36,580 nt of DNA from Verrucomicrobiia bacterium (GTDB lineage Bacteria; Verrucomicrobiota; Verrucomicrobiia; Limisphaerales; UBA1100). How positions within the stretch are numbered: the stretch's first letter is position 1; each line of letters starts with the position of its first letter. Under the pieces are notes generated by a model. It was not told where the DNA came from and searched no databases. It was given only the letters and a program-made list of their open reading frames with translations. The position numbers were made by a program, and so were the translations under genes. Shown one piece after another: positions 1 to 7,962 of the stretch. Location of the stretch: assembly GCA_014239365.1 (NCBI GenBank), contig JAAZZB010000043.1, positions 1 to 36,580 on the forward strand, given 5' to 3'.

Positions 1-4
1 AGGG

Positions 5-175
5 CGAGGGAAGAAGTTTTTAGTGAGTGGGCAATTGGGAGTAGGGAGTAGTGTGCGGTTTGCGAGAACCGCAATCCGCGCAATCGTCCCAACGGGACGA
101 ATGAAAATAGCCCTCCGGATCACAACCCACTAATCCCTACACCCAATTCCCCACTCACCCCTAATCTCCCCCTCG
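5..175. repeat. Imperfect inverted repeat with an internal REP-like hairpin
   Basis: The arm at about 5-53 (a G/A-rich run with GTGAGTGGGCAATTGGGAG) is largely the reverse complement of about 126-175. Between the arms lies a short perfect stem CGTCCC-AAC-GGGACG at 85-99, followed by AATGAAAATAGCCC. That order (stem, then AATG, then ATAGCCC) matches the REP-like units flanking the transposase near 10.6 and 11.2 kb, so I read it as a diverged member of the same family. No gene is seen in 1-234. Confidence 0.6.
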
Positions 176-234
176 CGAATAACTTATCATCGCTCCGCCC
201 CATTCACCCACTATTCTTCGCGCAGGAGGAGGTT

Positions 235-582
235 ATGCCGGATTCTGGAGATCACACATTCACTGCGCGCTGCGTGCGTTTGGTTCGCTTTGCGGATTTG
301 GAATTGCGCGATGTGATCGGTGCCGTGCAGGAGTTGCCCACATCACGGGATTTTTTCGACTGCCTTTCCTATTTCCAAAACGAACGCACCGCCTACACCG
401 GCCGCGCGCAGGCGGTCGATCTGCAAGGGCGCGTGACCGCCGAAGGCTACTTTCACGAAGGCCGCCCCGAGGGCCATTGGACGCGTTGGTACAATAACGG
501 CCAAAAGCGCGAAGAATTTTTCATCACCAACGGCGAGTGCGCCCAAGCCCAACACTGGGATCAAGACGGCGTGCCGATTTAA
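235..582 (+). CDS. Small MORN/YwqK-like repeat protein
   Basis: This 115-residue protein has no signal peptide or membrane segment. From about residue 53 it shows beta-hairpin repeats of the MORN/YwqK type: GYFHEGRPEGHWTRWYNNGQ, then an EFFITNGE turn and a QHWDQDG turn. The pattern of glycine, aromatic and polar residues every 20 or so positions is typical of toxin-antitoxin-like YwqK and MORN proteins, whose biochemical role is poorly known. The first 50 residues are not recognised. The start is well supported by a strong Shine-Dalgarno AGGAGGAGG directly upstream (224-232). The ABC exporter follows 59 bases later on the same strand, but a repeat fragment lies between them, so co-transcription is uncertain. 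Confidence 0.7.
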   Translation: MPDSGDHTFTARCVRLVRFADLELRDVIGAVQELPTSRDFFDCLSYFQNERTAYTGRAQAVDLQGRVTAEGYFHEGRPEGHWTRWYNNGQKREEFFITNGECAQAQHWDQDGVPI

Positions 583-602
583 TCTCCCTTCGTTTCAAAT
601 AA

Positions 603-631
603 ACCTTGGCGTCTTGGCGTCTTGGCGGTTC
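603..631 (+). repeat. Short dispersed repeat (CTTGGCG units)
   Basis: Tandem CTTGGCGT units ending in TTGGCGGTT lie just upstream of the ABC exporter gene. The reverse complement of a very similar string occurs at 10497-10524, downstream of nagA. It is intergenic, so it does not support an upstream TTG start for the exporter. Confidence 0.55.
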
Positions 632-641
632 CATTCCCGCG

Positions 642-2474
642 ATGTCCAGTCACAGCCACGCTGACCACTCCGCTCCGGCGGGCGATCCCACCTTCACCGC
701 GCGCAGGCGTACCACGATGGAAGTCCTCGGGCGCGTGTGGAAATATCTGTTGCCCTACAAAGGCCTCGCGCTGGCCACTGTCGGCTGCGCGGTGCTGTCG
801 CTCCTTTGCGCGCTCACGTATCCGAAGCTCACGGAATACATCATCGACGGCATCATCGAAAAAGACGGTGGCACCGAACGCCTCAAATGGGCGGTACTCG
901 CAATGGCAGCTGCGTTTTTGCTGCGTGATTTGTTCAACAGCCTGCGCATTCGCATTAACAATCATTTCGAGCAAAACGTCATCTTCGATATGCGCCGCGA
1001 AGTCTTCGGCAAACTGCAACGCTTGCCGGTCAATTATTTCGACAAACGCGCCAGCGGCGATTTGATGACGCGGGTCGTCGAAGACATCAACAACGTCGAG
1101 CGCGTGCTCATCGATGGCACCGAGCAAGGCACCGTCGCCGTCCTTTGCATCGGCGGCATCAGCGGCATTTTGTTTTACACCAATCCATTTCTGGCCACCA
1201 TCGCCCTCTCGCCCCTGCCGCTGCTGGCCGCGGGCGCGTTGTGGTACACCCTCACCGCGCACCGCCGCTACCGCCGCCAACGCGAAGCCGCCAGCGCAAT
1301 GAACGCGCTCTTAATGGATGACCTGCAGGGCATCCGGCAAATCAAGGCGTACGGACGACAAGACCACGAGGACGCGCGCTTTGCCGACCGCGCCGATGCG
1401 CTCCGCCACGGAAACCTCGGCATTATGCGCGCGTGGGCCAATTACAATCCCGCGATGAATTTTTTTGCGGCGCTCGGCATCGTGCTCGTGCTGTGGTTTG
1501 GCGGACAGGAAGTGATGGCCGGCGAAATGACCACGGGCGAATTAGTCGGGTTTCTTTTTTATCTGATGCTTTTTTATGAACCCGTCGCGCGATTGCACGG
1601 GCTAAACCAAATGCTCCAAAGCGCCCGCGCCGCAGGCGAGCGCGTGTTCGACATTCTCGACCACGACACCGAACGCGACGAGACCAGCAAAACCCAATTG
1701 CCCGAACCCGTGCGGGGCGAGGTGGTTTATGAAGACGTCGGTTTTGAATACGAATCCGACCGACCCATTTTGAAACACATTTCGCTGCACGCCAAGCCCG
1801 GCGAGATGATCGCACTCGTCGGCCCCACCGGCGCGGGCAAAAGCACGCTCGTGAATTTGTTGCCGGCGTTTTACGAAATCAGTTCCGGCCGCGTTACTAT
1901 TGATGGCCAAAGCGTGGCCGACACCTCGCTCGCTTCGCTGCGCCAACACATCGCCATTGTCAGTCAGGAACCCTTTCTCTTCAACGGCACCATCCGCGAG
2001 AATATCCAATACGGCAAACTCGATGCCACCGAAGACGAACTCATCGCCGCCGCCAAAGCCGCCAACTGCCACGAATTTATCACCGCACTTCCCGAAAGCT
2101 ACGACGCCCGCGTGGGCGAACGCGGCGTGAAACTCAGCGTCGGCGAAAAGCAACGCGTCAGCGTCGCGCGCGCATTGCTCGCCGACGCCCCGCTGCTCAT
2201 CCTCGATGAAGCCACCGCCAGCGTAGACACCGCCACCGAGCGTTTAATTCAGGAAGCCCTCGAACACCTCATGGAAGGCCGCACCAGTTTTGTGATCGCC
2301 CACCGCCTCAGCACCATCCGCAAAGCCACCCAAATCTTAGTTCTAAAGAACGGCGAAATCATCGAACGCGGCACACACCAAACCCTCCTCGACCAAAACG
2401 GCCTCTACGCCAAACTCGCCCGCATCCAAAACACCACCTTCATCGAAGAAAGCTTTGAGAAACTTGAGGGCTAA
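642..2474 (+). CDS. MsbA-type ABC exporter (fused permease and ATPase)
   Basis: This is a 610-residue half-transporter of the lipid/multidrug exporter family. The N-terminal half (about 25-325) is an ABC type-1 transmembrane domain with six predicted helices. The C-terminal ATPase has Walker A GPTGAGKST (about residue 394), a Q-loop in VSQEPFLFNG, signature LSVGEKQR, Walker B LLILDEATASVD and the switch histidine in IAHRLST. The signature is LSVGE rather than LSGGQ, a tolerated variant. It should dimerise in the inner membrane and flip lipids, LPS precursors or drugs; the substrate cannot be told from sequence. I chose ATG 642 (MSSHSHADH) over the TTG at 606, because the extra 12 codons are made of a dispersed repeat. 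It converges with the Aas-like gene. Confidence 0.9.
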   Translation: MSSHSHADHSAPAGDPTFTARRRTTMEVLGRVWKYLLPYKGLALATVGCAVLSLLCALTYPKLTEYIIDGIIEKDGGTERLKWAVLAMAAAFLLRDLFNSLRIRINNHFEQNVIFDMRREVFGKLQRLPVNYFDKRASGDLMTRVVEDINNVERVLIDGTEQGTVAVLCIGGISGILFYTNPFLATIALSPLPLLAAGALWYTLTAHRRYRRQREAASAMNALLMDDLQGIRQIKAYGRQDHEDARFADRADALRHGNLGIMRAWANYNPAMNFFAALGIVLVLWFGGQEVMAGEMTTGELVGFLFYLMLFYEPVARLHGLNQMLQSARAAGERVFDILDHDTERDETSKTQLPEPVRGEVVYEDVGFEYESDRPILKHISLHAKPGEMIALVGPTGAGKSTLVNLLPAFYEISSGRVTIDGQSVADTSLASLRQHIAIVSQEPFLFNGTIRENIQYGKLDATEDELIAAAKAANCHEFITALPESYDARVGERGVKLSVGEKQRVSVARALLADAPLLILDEATASVDTATERLIQEALEHLMEGRTSFVIAHRLSTIRKATQILVLKNGEIIERGTHQTLLDQNGLYAKLARIQNTTFIEESFEKLEG

Positions 2475-2475
2475 T

Positions 2476-2699
2476 TGTGCTGCCGGCATCTTGCCGGCAG
2501 GATTAAAGCGTTCGAATTACGCGCCGGGAGGGCGAAGCTCCCGCTGAGCCGTGGCGCGCGCTAGTGCGCCGTGGGCTGAATCATAAATCAAAACGTTAAG
2601 AACGTGAGGACGGCTTCGCCGCCCTTCGGCTCAGCGGGAGCTTCGCCTTCCCTTTTTAATTGAACGCCGCTGATCTGCCGGCAAGATGCCGGCAGCACA
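2476..2699. repeat. Nested inverted repeats between convergent genes
   Basis: Two inverted repeats are nested around one centre. The outer 25-base arms, 2476-2500 and 2675-2699, are exact reverse complements, and each arm is itself a hairpin (CTGCCGGCA / TGCCGGCAG). The inner 25-base arms, 2526-2550 and 2628-2652, match with one mismatch. The element fills the whole gap between the convergent exporter and Aas-like genes. It could fold as a bidirectional terminator, or be a REP-type or non-autonomous mobile unit. No protein gene is present. Confidence 0.8.
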
Positions 2700-2700
2700 T

Positions 2701-4848
2701 TTAACCCACCACCAATTTATTCAACTCCGGATAATTGGTTTTACCGGAACCGAGCACTGGGATTTCTTCGAGCACTTTGATTTCGCGCGGCGCGGCGAGG
2801 TTTGGCAATCCGGCGGCGGTGATGGCTTCACGGATTTCGGTTAGCTCGAGCGCGGCTTTGTTGGTGGCGGCGATGAGTTGCTCGCCTTTGTCGGCATCGG
2901 GACGGGCCACGACGGCGATGGCGCAATCTTCGCCGTGTTGGGGGAAGGCTCCGGCGAGGGCGTTTTCCACGGCGGTGAGGCTCACCATTTCGCCGCTGAT
3001 TTTCGCAAAGCGCTTGGCGCGGCCTTTGATGGTGATATAGCGATCGGCATCCATGGTGACGATGTCGCCGGTGTCGTACCAGCCGCCGAGTTTTTGAAAT
3101 TCCGCGTTGGGCTCGGGGTTGAGGTAGCCCTTCATGATGTTCGGGCCTTTGACCAATAACTTGCCGCCTTCGGCCACGCCATCGATTTTCTCCAGCCGAT
3201 AGTCCACGCCGGGGAACAAACGACCCACCGCGCCCTCGCGGCTTTCGAGGATGGTGCTGGTGCTGAGCACGGGGCCGGTTTCGGTGGCGCCGTAGCCTTC
3301 CATGAGGCTCACGCCAAACTTCCGCGCCCACGTGTCGCGCGTGGCTTCCTGAATTTTTTCCGCGCCACAAATCACGTAGCGCAGTTCTGCAAAATCCGAC
3401 GGTTGCCCAAAGCGCGCGTAGCCATTGAGAAATGTATTGGTGGCCAACATCACCGTGCAGTCGCGATCGTAAAAGACCGCGGGGATTTGCCGGTACATCA
3501 GCGGTGATGGAAATAGATAAACAAAATTGCCGCGCAACAGCGGCAGCAACAAACCCGCCGTGAGCCCGAAGCTGTGGAAGAGCGGCAGGCAAGTGAAGAA
3601 GCGATCGGATTCTTTGAGGTCAATCACCGAGGCGCATTGGCGCGCGTTGGCGAGCAAATTGCGATGCGTCAGCTCCACGCCCTTGGGCACGCCCTCGGAG
3701 CCGCTGGTAAAGAGGACCACCGCCGTGTCGGTGAACGGCGTGTAATGTCCCGCGAGCGGGTTGAACTTATGATTCAACAACGCGCCCAGTTTACTGAGGC
3801 CGGAAATATTTTCGCGCACGTCCTCCAGATAAATCAACTCCACGCCCGCTGCCTCGAAGGGTTCCGCCTCCAGCTTCGCTTTTTCGAGAAACGCTTTGGA
3901 CGTGATGATTTGTTTGATGCCCGCCAGTTCCGTGCACTGCAGCATCGTGGCCGCGCCGGCGGTGTAATTCAAAACCGCCGGCACCTTGCCCGCCGCCCAC
4001 AAGCTGGTGAGCGTGGCCACCTTACTATTCACATTCGGCAGCAGCAGCCCCACGCGTTCGGCTTGTTTATCGAGCAACCGCTCCCACTGCGCCGCCAGCA
4101 AATCCGTGCCGATGAGCAGCCGCCGATACGTCAGCGTTTGAAACGTCGTATCCTCCAGCGCGACTTTGTGCGGGATGTGTTTGGCCAATGCCGCCAGCGC
4201 GGTGATGATCGTTTGCGGGCCGTGCTCCATCTCCATTTCAAACTGCTGGTTCACCATCCGATCGCGCAGCCATTGATTGAGCTTCGCCCGTTGCTCGGCC
4301 GGTTTACCTTCGTACTCCGGCGACTCAATGGGATCGCTAAAATGCGCTGTCACTTTCGGGAACCACTTCGTCCAACCACCGTGCGGGCTCCCCAACACCC
4401 GGCTCGCGCCGCGCAAATAACAAGTGATCACCTTGGCCTTCGATTTCTGAATGAGAAATCCCGTGCCATCAAAAAGCCGCTGCAAACTTCCCGTGCGGCT
4501 CATCCGCCCTTCGGCAAACAACACCAGCTTGCCGCCGCCCTCGAGATGCGCAGCCATCCGCTTGAGCGCCGCCGCCGGATCCGCGCCAATCAAAATAATG
4601 CGCGGATTGCCGAGCACCCACGCGTGGAGTTTGCTGGCGCGCGCGGGCATTTCCGATGCCGCGAACTTCCAATCCGGATCCAGGCACAGCCCCACGAACA
4701 ACCAATCGATCCACGAAAGATGATTCGGGATCAGCAACAACGGCCCCTCACCGCGCGTGGCCTCCTCATTGATCGCACGAAAACGAAACCACAAACGCAG
4801 CCCAAACCGCATCAGCTTCAAAAACAATCGATTAGCCCAAATATTCAT
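2701..4848 (-). CDS. aas: Aas-like 2-acylglycerophosphate acyltransferase / acyl-ACP synthetase
   Basis: This 715-residue protein joins two enzymes. Residues 1-215 are a PlsC-type acyltransferase with the HX4D catalytic motif (H43-LSWI-D48, in NHLSWIDW) and the phosphate-binding FAEGRMSRTG (E114, R116). Residues about 225-715 are an AMP-forming adenylation domain with the P-loop LFTSGSEGVPKG near 380, GYGATETGP near 520, YDTGD and a C-terminal GSGKTNY lysine. In E. coli, Aas activates free fatty acids onto bound ACP and re-acylates lysophosphatidylethanolamine at the inner membrane. The length and domain order fit Aas (about 719 residues). An N-terminal amphipathic segment rich in W, R and F may be membrane-associated. 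It is alone on its strand here. The exact substrate is inferred. Confidence 0.9.
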   Translation of the reverse strand: MNIWANRLFLKLMRFGLRLWFRFRAINEEATRGEGPLLLIPNHLSWIDWLFVGLCLDPDWKFAASEMPARASKLHAWVLGNPRIILIGADPAAALKRMAAHLEGGGKLVLFAEGRMSRTGSLQRLFDGTGFLIQKSKAKVITCYLRGASRVLGSPHGGWTKWFPKVTAHFSDPIESPEYEGKPAEQRAKLNQWLRDRMVNQQFEMEMEHGPQTIITALAALAKHIPHKVALEDTTFQTLTYRRLLIGTDLLAAQWERLLDKQAERVGLLLPNVNSKVATLTSLWAAGKVPAVLNYTAGAATMLQCTELAGIKQIITSKAFLEKAKLEAEPFEAAGVELIYLEDVRENISGLSKLGALLNHKFNPLAGHYTPFTDTAVVLFTSGSEGVPKGVELTHRNLLANARQCASVIDLKESDRFFTCLPLFHSFGLTAGLLLPLLRGNFVYLFPSPLMYRQIPAVFYDRDCTVMLATNTFLNGYARFGQPSDFAELRYVICGAEKIQEATRDTWARKFGVSLMEGYGATETGPVLSTSTILESREGAVGRLFPGVDYRLEKIDGVAEGGKLLVKGPNIMKGYLNPEPNAEFQKLGGWYDTGDIVTMDADRYITIKGRAKRFAKISGEMVSLTAVENALAGAFPQHGEDCAIAVVARPDADKGEQLIAATNKAALELTEIREAITAAGLPNLAAPREIKVLEEIPVLGSGKTNYPELNKLVVG

Positions 4849-4961
4849 CCGTGGGCCGGACTCTACCGGAAGAACCCCACAAGTGGAAATCGATAAAATC
4901 GATGTGCGTCACGGTCGGTTCAATACACCACCGAGAGACTTGGAGAATCGAAACCATTATC

Positions 4962-5025
4962 AACCACAGATTACGCAGATTAGCGCAGAGAAAAAAATCT
5001 GCGCGCATCTGCGTAATCTGTGGTT
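4962..5025. repeat. Long hairpin repeat upstream of the SPFH gene
   Basis: A perfect 19-base inverted repeat (4962-4980 with 5007-5025, starting AACCACAGATTACGCAGAT) is extended inward by a further seven pairs (GCGCAGA / TCTGCGC) around an A-rich loop. It is 95 bases upstream of the SPFH gene and about 114 bases beyond the Aas-like start, in a gap with no other gene (4849-5119). It resembles dispersed intergenic repeats of the ACCACAGATTACGCAGATT kind. A role in transcription is not evident. Confidence 0.75.
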
Positions 5026-5119
5026 AAAAAACCGCCCCCAACGCGAGGGTTGCGAATTGGCGGCGGTTGGGCGATACTGCGTACACCAACGCAGCAACCC
5101 AAACTGAAAGGCATTTATC

Positions 5120-6667
5120 ATGGGATGGTTATCCGGACAATTGATTGACATTATCGAGTGGCTCGATGATGGGCAGGACACGATGGTGTACCGCTTCGAG
5201 CGGCATAATAACGAAATCAAAAACGGCGCCAAGCTGGTGGTGCGGCCGGGGCAGGCGGCGGTGTTTGTCAACGAAGGCAGCACGGGCGTGGCGGATGTGT
5301 TCGAGCCGGGCACGCACGAACTGACCACGGCGAACTTGCCGATTCTTTCCACGTTGATGGGCTGGAAGCACGGCTTCGAAAGTCCGTTCAAGGCGGAGGT
5401 TTATTTTTTCAAGACCACCAAAATCACGGACCTCAAGTGGGGCACGCGCGCGCCGGTGACGGTGGAGTGTGCGGGGTACGGAATGTTCGACCTGCGCGCC
5501 AATGGCAGCTATGTGATCCAGATTGCTGATCCGGCAAAGTTTTTGACCGAGAAAGTGGGCACCGATGGCAATTTTGAGGTGGACGAAATTTCCAACGATC
5601 TGCGCGAGGAAATTCTGATGACCGTCAGCGATCGGCTGGGCGAGATGGAGCTGAACCCCGCCAAGCTCACCGGCAAGATGAAGGATATTTCCGAGGAGCT
5701 GCAAGCGCCGTTGCAGGAATATTTCGGCACGCTCGGCCTTGAGATCACGCGCTTCCGCGTGGGCAGTATTTCCATGCCGGACGATGTGCGCAAGGAGTTG
5801 ATGGAGATGAGCCGCCTCAGCGCGGGCAAGCTCGCCAACGCCGATCCCAATGCGATGCAAAACCTCACCGCCCTGCGCGCCAACGGCAGCTACGTAATGC
5901 AGATTGCCGATCCGCAAAAGTTTTTGACGGAGAAGGTGGGCACGGACGGCAACTTTGAGGTGGAAGAAATTTCCAACGATCTGCGTGAGGAAATCCTGAT
6001 GAACGTCAGCGATCGCCTCGGCGAGATGGAGCTGGATCCCGCGAAGCTCACGGGCAAGATGAAGGATATCTCCGAGGAATTGCAGGCGCCCTTGCAGGAA
6101 TATTTCGGCACGCTCGGCCTCGAGATCACGCGCTTCCGTGTGGGTAGCATTTCGATGCCGGACGATGTCCGCAAAGAGCTGATGGAAATGAGCCGCCTCA
6201 GCGCGGGCAAGCTCGCCAATGCCGACCCTAATGCGATGCAAAATCTCACCGCCCTCCGCGCCAGCCGCGCGATGGGAGACCTCGCCAACAACCCCGGCGC
6301 CGGAGGCGTTGCCGGTGCAGGAATGGGAATGGGCATGGGAATGATGATGGGCAACCAAATGGGCGCCGCCGCAGTTGGAGCCACTCAACCGGCAGCCGCT
6401 CCCCAAGCAGCCCCGCCTCTCCCGGGCGCGGCCGCTGCGTCGGGCACAGAATATACTGTGGCGATCAATGACGAAAAATACGGCCCGTACAATTTGGCGC
6501 ATCTGCAAAAGATGGCCGATGACGGCAGCTTCAAAACCGATATGCTCGTCTGGGCCAAAGGAATGGGTGCTTGGACAAAGGCCGGCGAAGTGGCGGAGTT
6601 GTCCGGACTCTTTGGCCCGCCGCCCTTGCCCGCCGCTGCCGATGACGGCCCACCACCGCTGCCCTGA
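5120..6667 (+). CDS. SPFH/band 7 protein (YdjI-like) with duplicated core and C-terminal GYF_2 domain
   Basis: This 515-residue protein belongs to the stomatin/prohibitin-like group related to B. subtilis YdjI. Residues 1-124 are the first half of the SPFH domain (MGWLSGQLIDIIEWLDD onward). Residues 125-251 and 252-378 are a tandem duplication of the second half, with only five amino-acid differences. A Gly/Met-rich linker (GMGMGMGMMMG) follows, typical of the family. About residues 435-500 form a GYF_2/DUF4339 domain (KYGPYNLAHLQKMADDGSF, then MLVWAKGMGAWTKAGEV). The tail ends in PPPLP motifs. Such proteins scaffold membrane microdomains. AAAGG lies before ATG 5120. The zinc-ribbon gene follows after 23 bases and probably forms a unit with it. 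Standard relatives lack the second copy of the core. Confidence 0.88.
   Translation: MGWLSGQLIDIIEWLDDGQDTMVYRFERHNNEIKNGAKLVVRPGQAAVFVNEGSTGVADVFEPGTHELTTANLPILSTLMGWKHGFESPFKAEVYFFKTTKITDLKWGTRAPVTVECAGYGMFDLRANGSYVIQIADPAKFLTEKVGTDGNFEVDEISNDLREEILMTVSDRLGEMELNPAKLTGKMKDISEELQAPLQEYFGTLGLEITRFRVGSISMPDDVRKELMEMSRLSAGKLANADPNAMQNLTALRANGSYVMQIADPQKFLTEKVGTDGNFEVEEISNDLREEILMNVSDRLGEMELDPAKLTGKMKDISEELQAPLQEYFGTLGLEITRFRVGSISMPDDVRKELMEMSRLSAGKLANADPNAMQNLTALRASRAMGDLANNPGAGGVAGAGMGMGMGMMMGNQMGAAAVGATQPAAAPQAAPPLPGAAAASGTEYTVAINDEKYGPYNLAHLQKMADDGSFKTDMLVWAKGMGAWTKAGEVAELSGLFGPPPLPAAADDGPPPLP
5492..6253 (+). repeat. In-frame 381-base tandem duplication inside the SPFH gene
   Basis: Copy A is 5492-5872 and copy B 5873-6253, each exactly 127 codons. 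By my count they differ at about 40 of 381 bases. Most changes are at third codon positions and only five residues differ (I/M, A/Q, D/E, T/N, N/D). The divergence argues against an assembly duplication, and the excess of silent changes suggests both copies are under selection. Confidence 0.92.
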
Positions 6668-6690
6668 TTTAATTTTGATTTTTGCAAACG

Positions 6691-7962
6691 ATGCAAATCA
6701 CCATCAACCGCGGCGGTGAAAATCACGGCCCCTATTCCATCGAGCAAGCACGCGAACTGCTCGCCAACGGCACGCTGCAGGAAACCGATCTCGCCCATTA
6801 CGAAGGCGCGGCGGATTGGTTGCCATTGAAGGATGTGCCGGGGCTCACGGAAAATGCCGGTGAAAATGCACCTGCGGCCGCCGAGGAAAAATCCGGCCCG
6901 TCCACGTTCCCTTGCACCGGTTGCGGCGGCGATTTGGTTTTCAAGCCCGGCTTGGCGAAAATGGAATGCCCTTACTGCGGCGCGGAAGTGGATTGCCCCG
7001 CACCCACGGGCGAGGTGCTCGAGCACGATTTCGAAAGCCAACTCGCCGCACTGGAATCCGGCACGACCACCACGGTGGTCGCCGAAGTAAACTGCGAAGC
7101 GTGCGGCGCGAACAACCAACTCGACACCAACCAAACTTCCGGCGAATGCGCCTTCTGCGGCACGCCATTTGTGCAACAACCGCAAACCGCCAACGTGTTG
7201 CGGCCGCAAGCGGTGCTACCCTTTGCCGTCACGCGCGAGGAAGGGCTCGGCCATTTTCGCGAATGGATCAATGGCCTGTGGTTTGCGCCCAACAAGCTCA
7301 AGCAATTCGCGCGCGACATCAGCAAGCTCAAGGGTCTGTACATTCCGCATTGGACGTACGACAGCAACACCACCACGGATTATATGGGTCAACGCGGTGA
7401 GCATTATTACACCACCGAACATTACACCGACAGCCAAGGCCGCAGCCAAACGCGGCAGGTGCGGCACACCCATTGGTATCCCGCCGCCGGTCGCGTGTTT
7501 GTGGATTTCGATGACATCCTGATTCCCGCAAGCGATACATTGCCGCGCGAGTACGTCGATGAACTCGAGCCGTGGGATCTCCCGCAGCTCACGCCTTACG
7601 CCGACGAATATCTCAGCGGTTTTCAAAGCGAAAGCTACACCACCGATTTGCGCGCCGGCTTCAACCTCGCCAAAGAAAAAATGGCGCCGGACATCGACAG
7701 CAAAATCCGCTGGGACATCGGCGGCGACGAACAACGCATCCACAGCAAGACCACTTATTATTCGGACATCACCTTCAAGTATATCCTGCTGCCGGTGTGG
7801 ATCAGCGCGTATCGATTCAAGGACCGCAATTTTCAATTCCTCGTCAACGCCCGCACCGGCGAAGTGCAGGGCGAACGCCCGTACAGTTGGATCAAGATCA
7901 CCCTTGCTGTGTTGTTGGGCATTGCCATCATCGGCACCATCGTATATTTCGCCAACCAATAA
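6691..7962 (+). CDS. Zinc-ribbon membrane protein, YdjG-like, with N-terminal GYF_2 domain
   Basis: This is a 423-residue protein. Residues 1-50 are a GYF_2/DUF4339 domain (ENHGPYSIEQARELLANG, then ADWLPLKDV), the same type as at the end of the upstream SPFH protein. Two zinc ribbons follow: CTGCGG...CPYCG (about 75-100) and CEACG...CAFCG (about 135-160). A conserved core contains LKGLYIPHWTYDSNTTTDY and HTHWYPAAGRVF. One C-terminal membrane helix (IKITLAVLLGIAIIGTIVYF) ends the protein. B. subtilis ydjFGHI encodes a comparable zinc-ribbon membrane protein beside an SPFH protein in a cell-envelope stress operon; I infer an analogous pair here. I chose ATG 6691, three codons after a possible TTG at 6682. 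Its stop codon directly abuts the permease start. Confidence 0.8.
   Translation: MQITINRGGENHGPYSIEQARELLANGTLQETDLAHYEGAADWLPLKDVPGLTENAGENAPAAAEEKSGPSTFPCTGCGGDLVFKPGLAKMECPYCGAEVDCPAPTGEVLEHDFESQLAALESGTTTTVVAEVNCEACGANNQLDTNQTSGECAFCGTPFVQQPQTANVLRPQAVLPFAVTREEGLGHFREWINGLWFAPNKLKQFARDISKLKGLYIPHWTYDSNTTTDYMGQRGEHYYTTEHYTDSQGRSQTRQVRHTHWYPAAGRVFVDFDDILIPASDTLPREYVDELEPWDLPQLTPYADEYLSGFQSESYTTDLRAGFNLAKEKMAPDIDSKIRWDIGGDEQRIHSKTTYYSDITFKYILLPVWISAYRFKDRNFQFLVNARTGEVQGERPYSWIKITLAVLLGIAIIGTIVYFANQ

Noticed and set aside
606..641. TTG 606 start for the ABC exporter
   Set aside because: The extra 12 codons are made of the CTTGGCG dispersed repeat. ATG 642 gives a normal N-terminus.
3574..4896. 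440-codon + strand frame opposite the Aas-like gene
   Set aside because: It is antisense to a gene with clear catalytic motifs. Its product is Arg/His/Gln-rich, without domains, as expected of a GC-rich shadow frame.
5129..6508. 459-codon minus strand frame opposite the SPFH gene
   Set aside because: It is rich in His, Ala and Arg, and repeats only because the sense gene is duplicated. No family signature.
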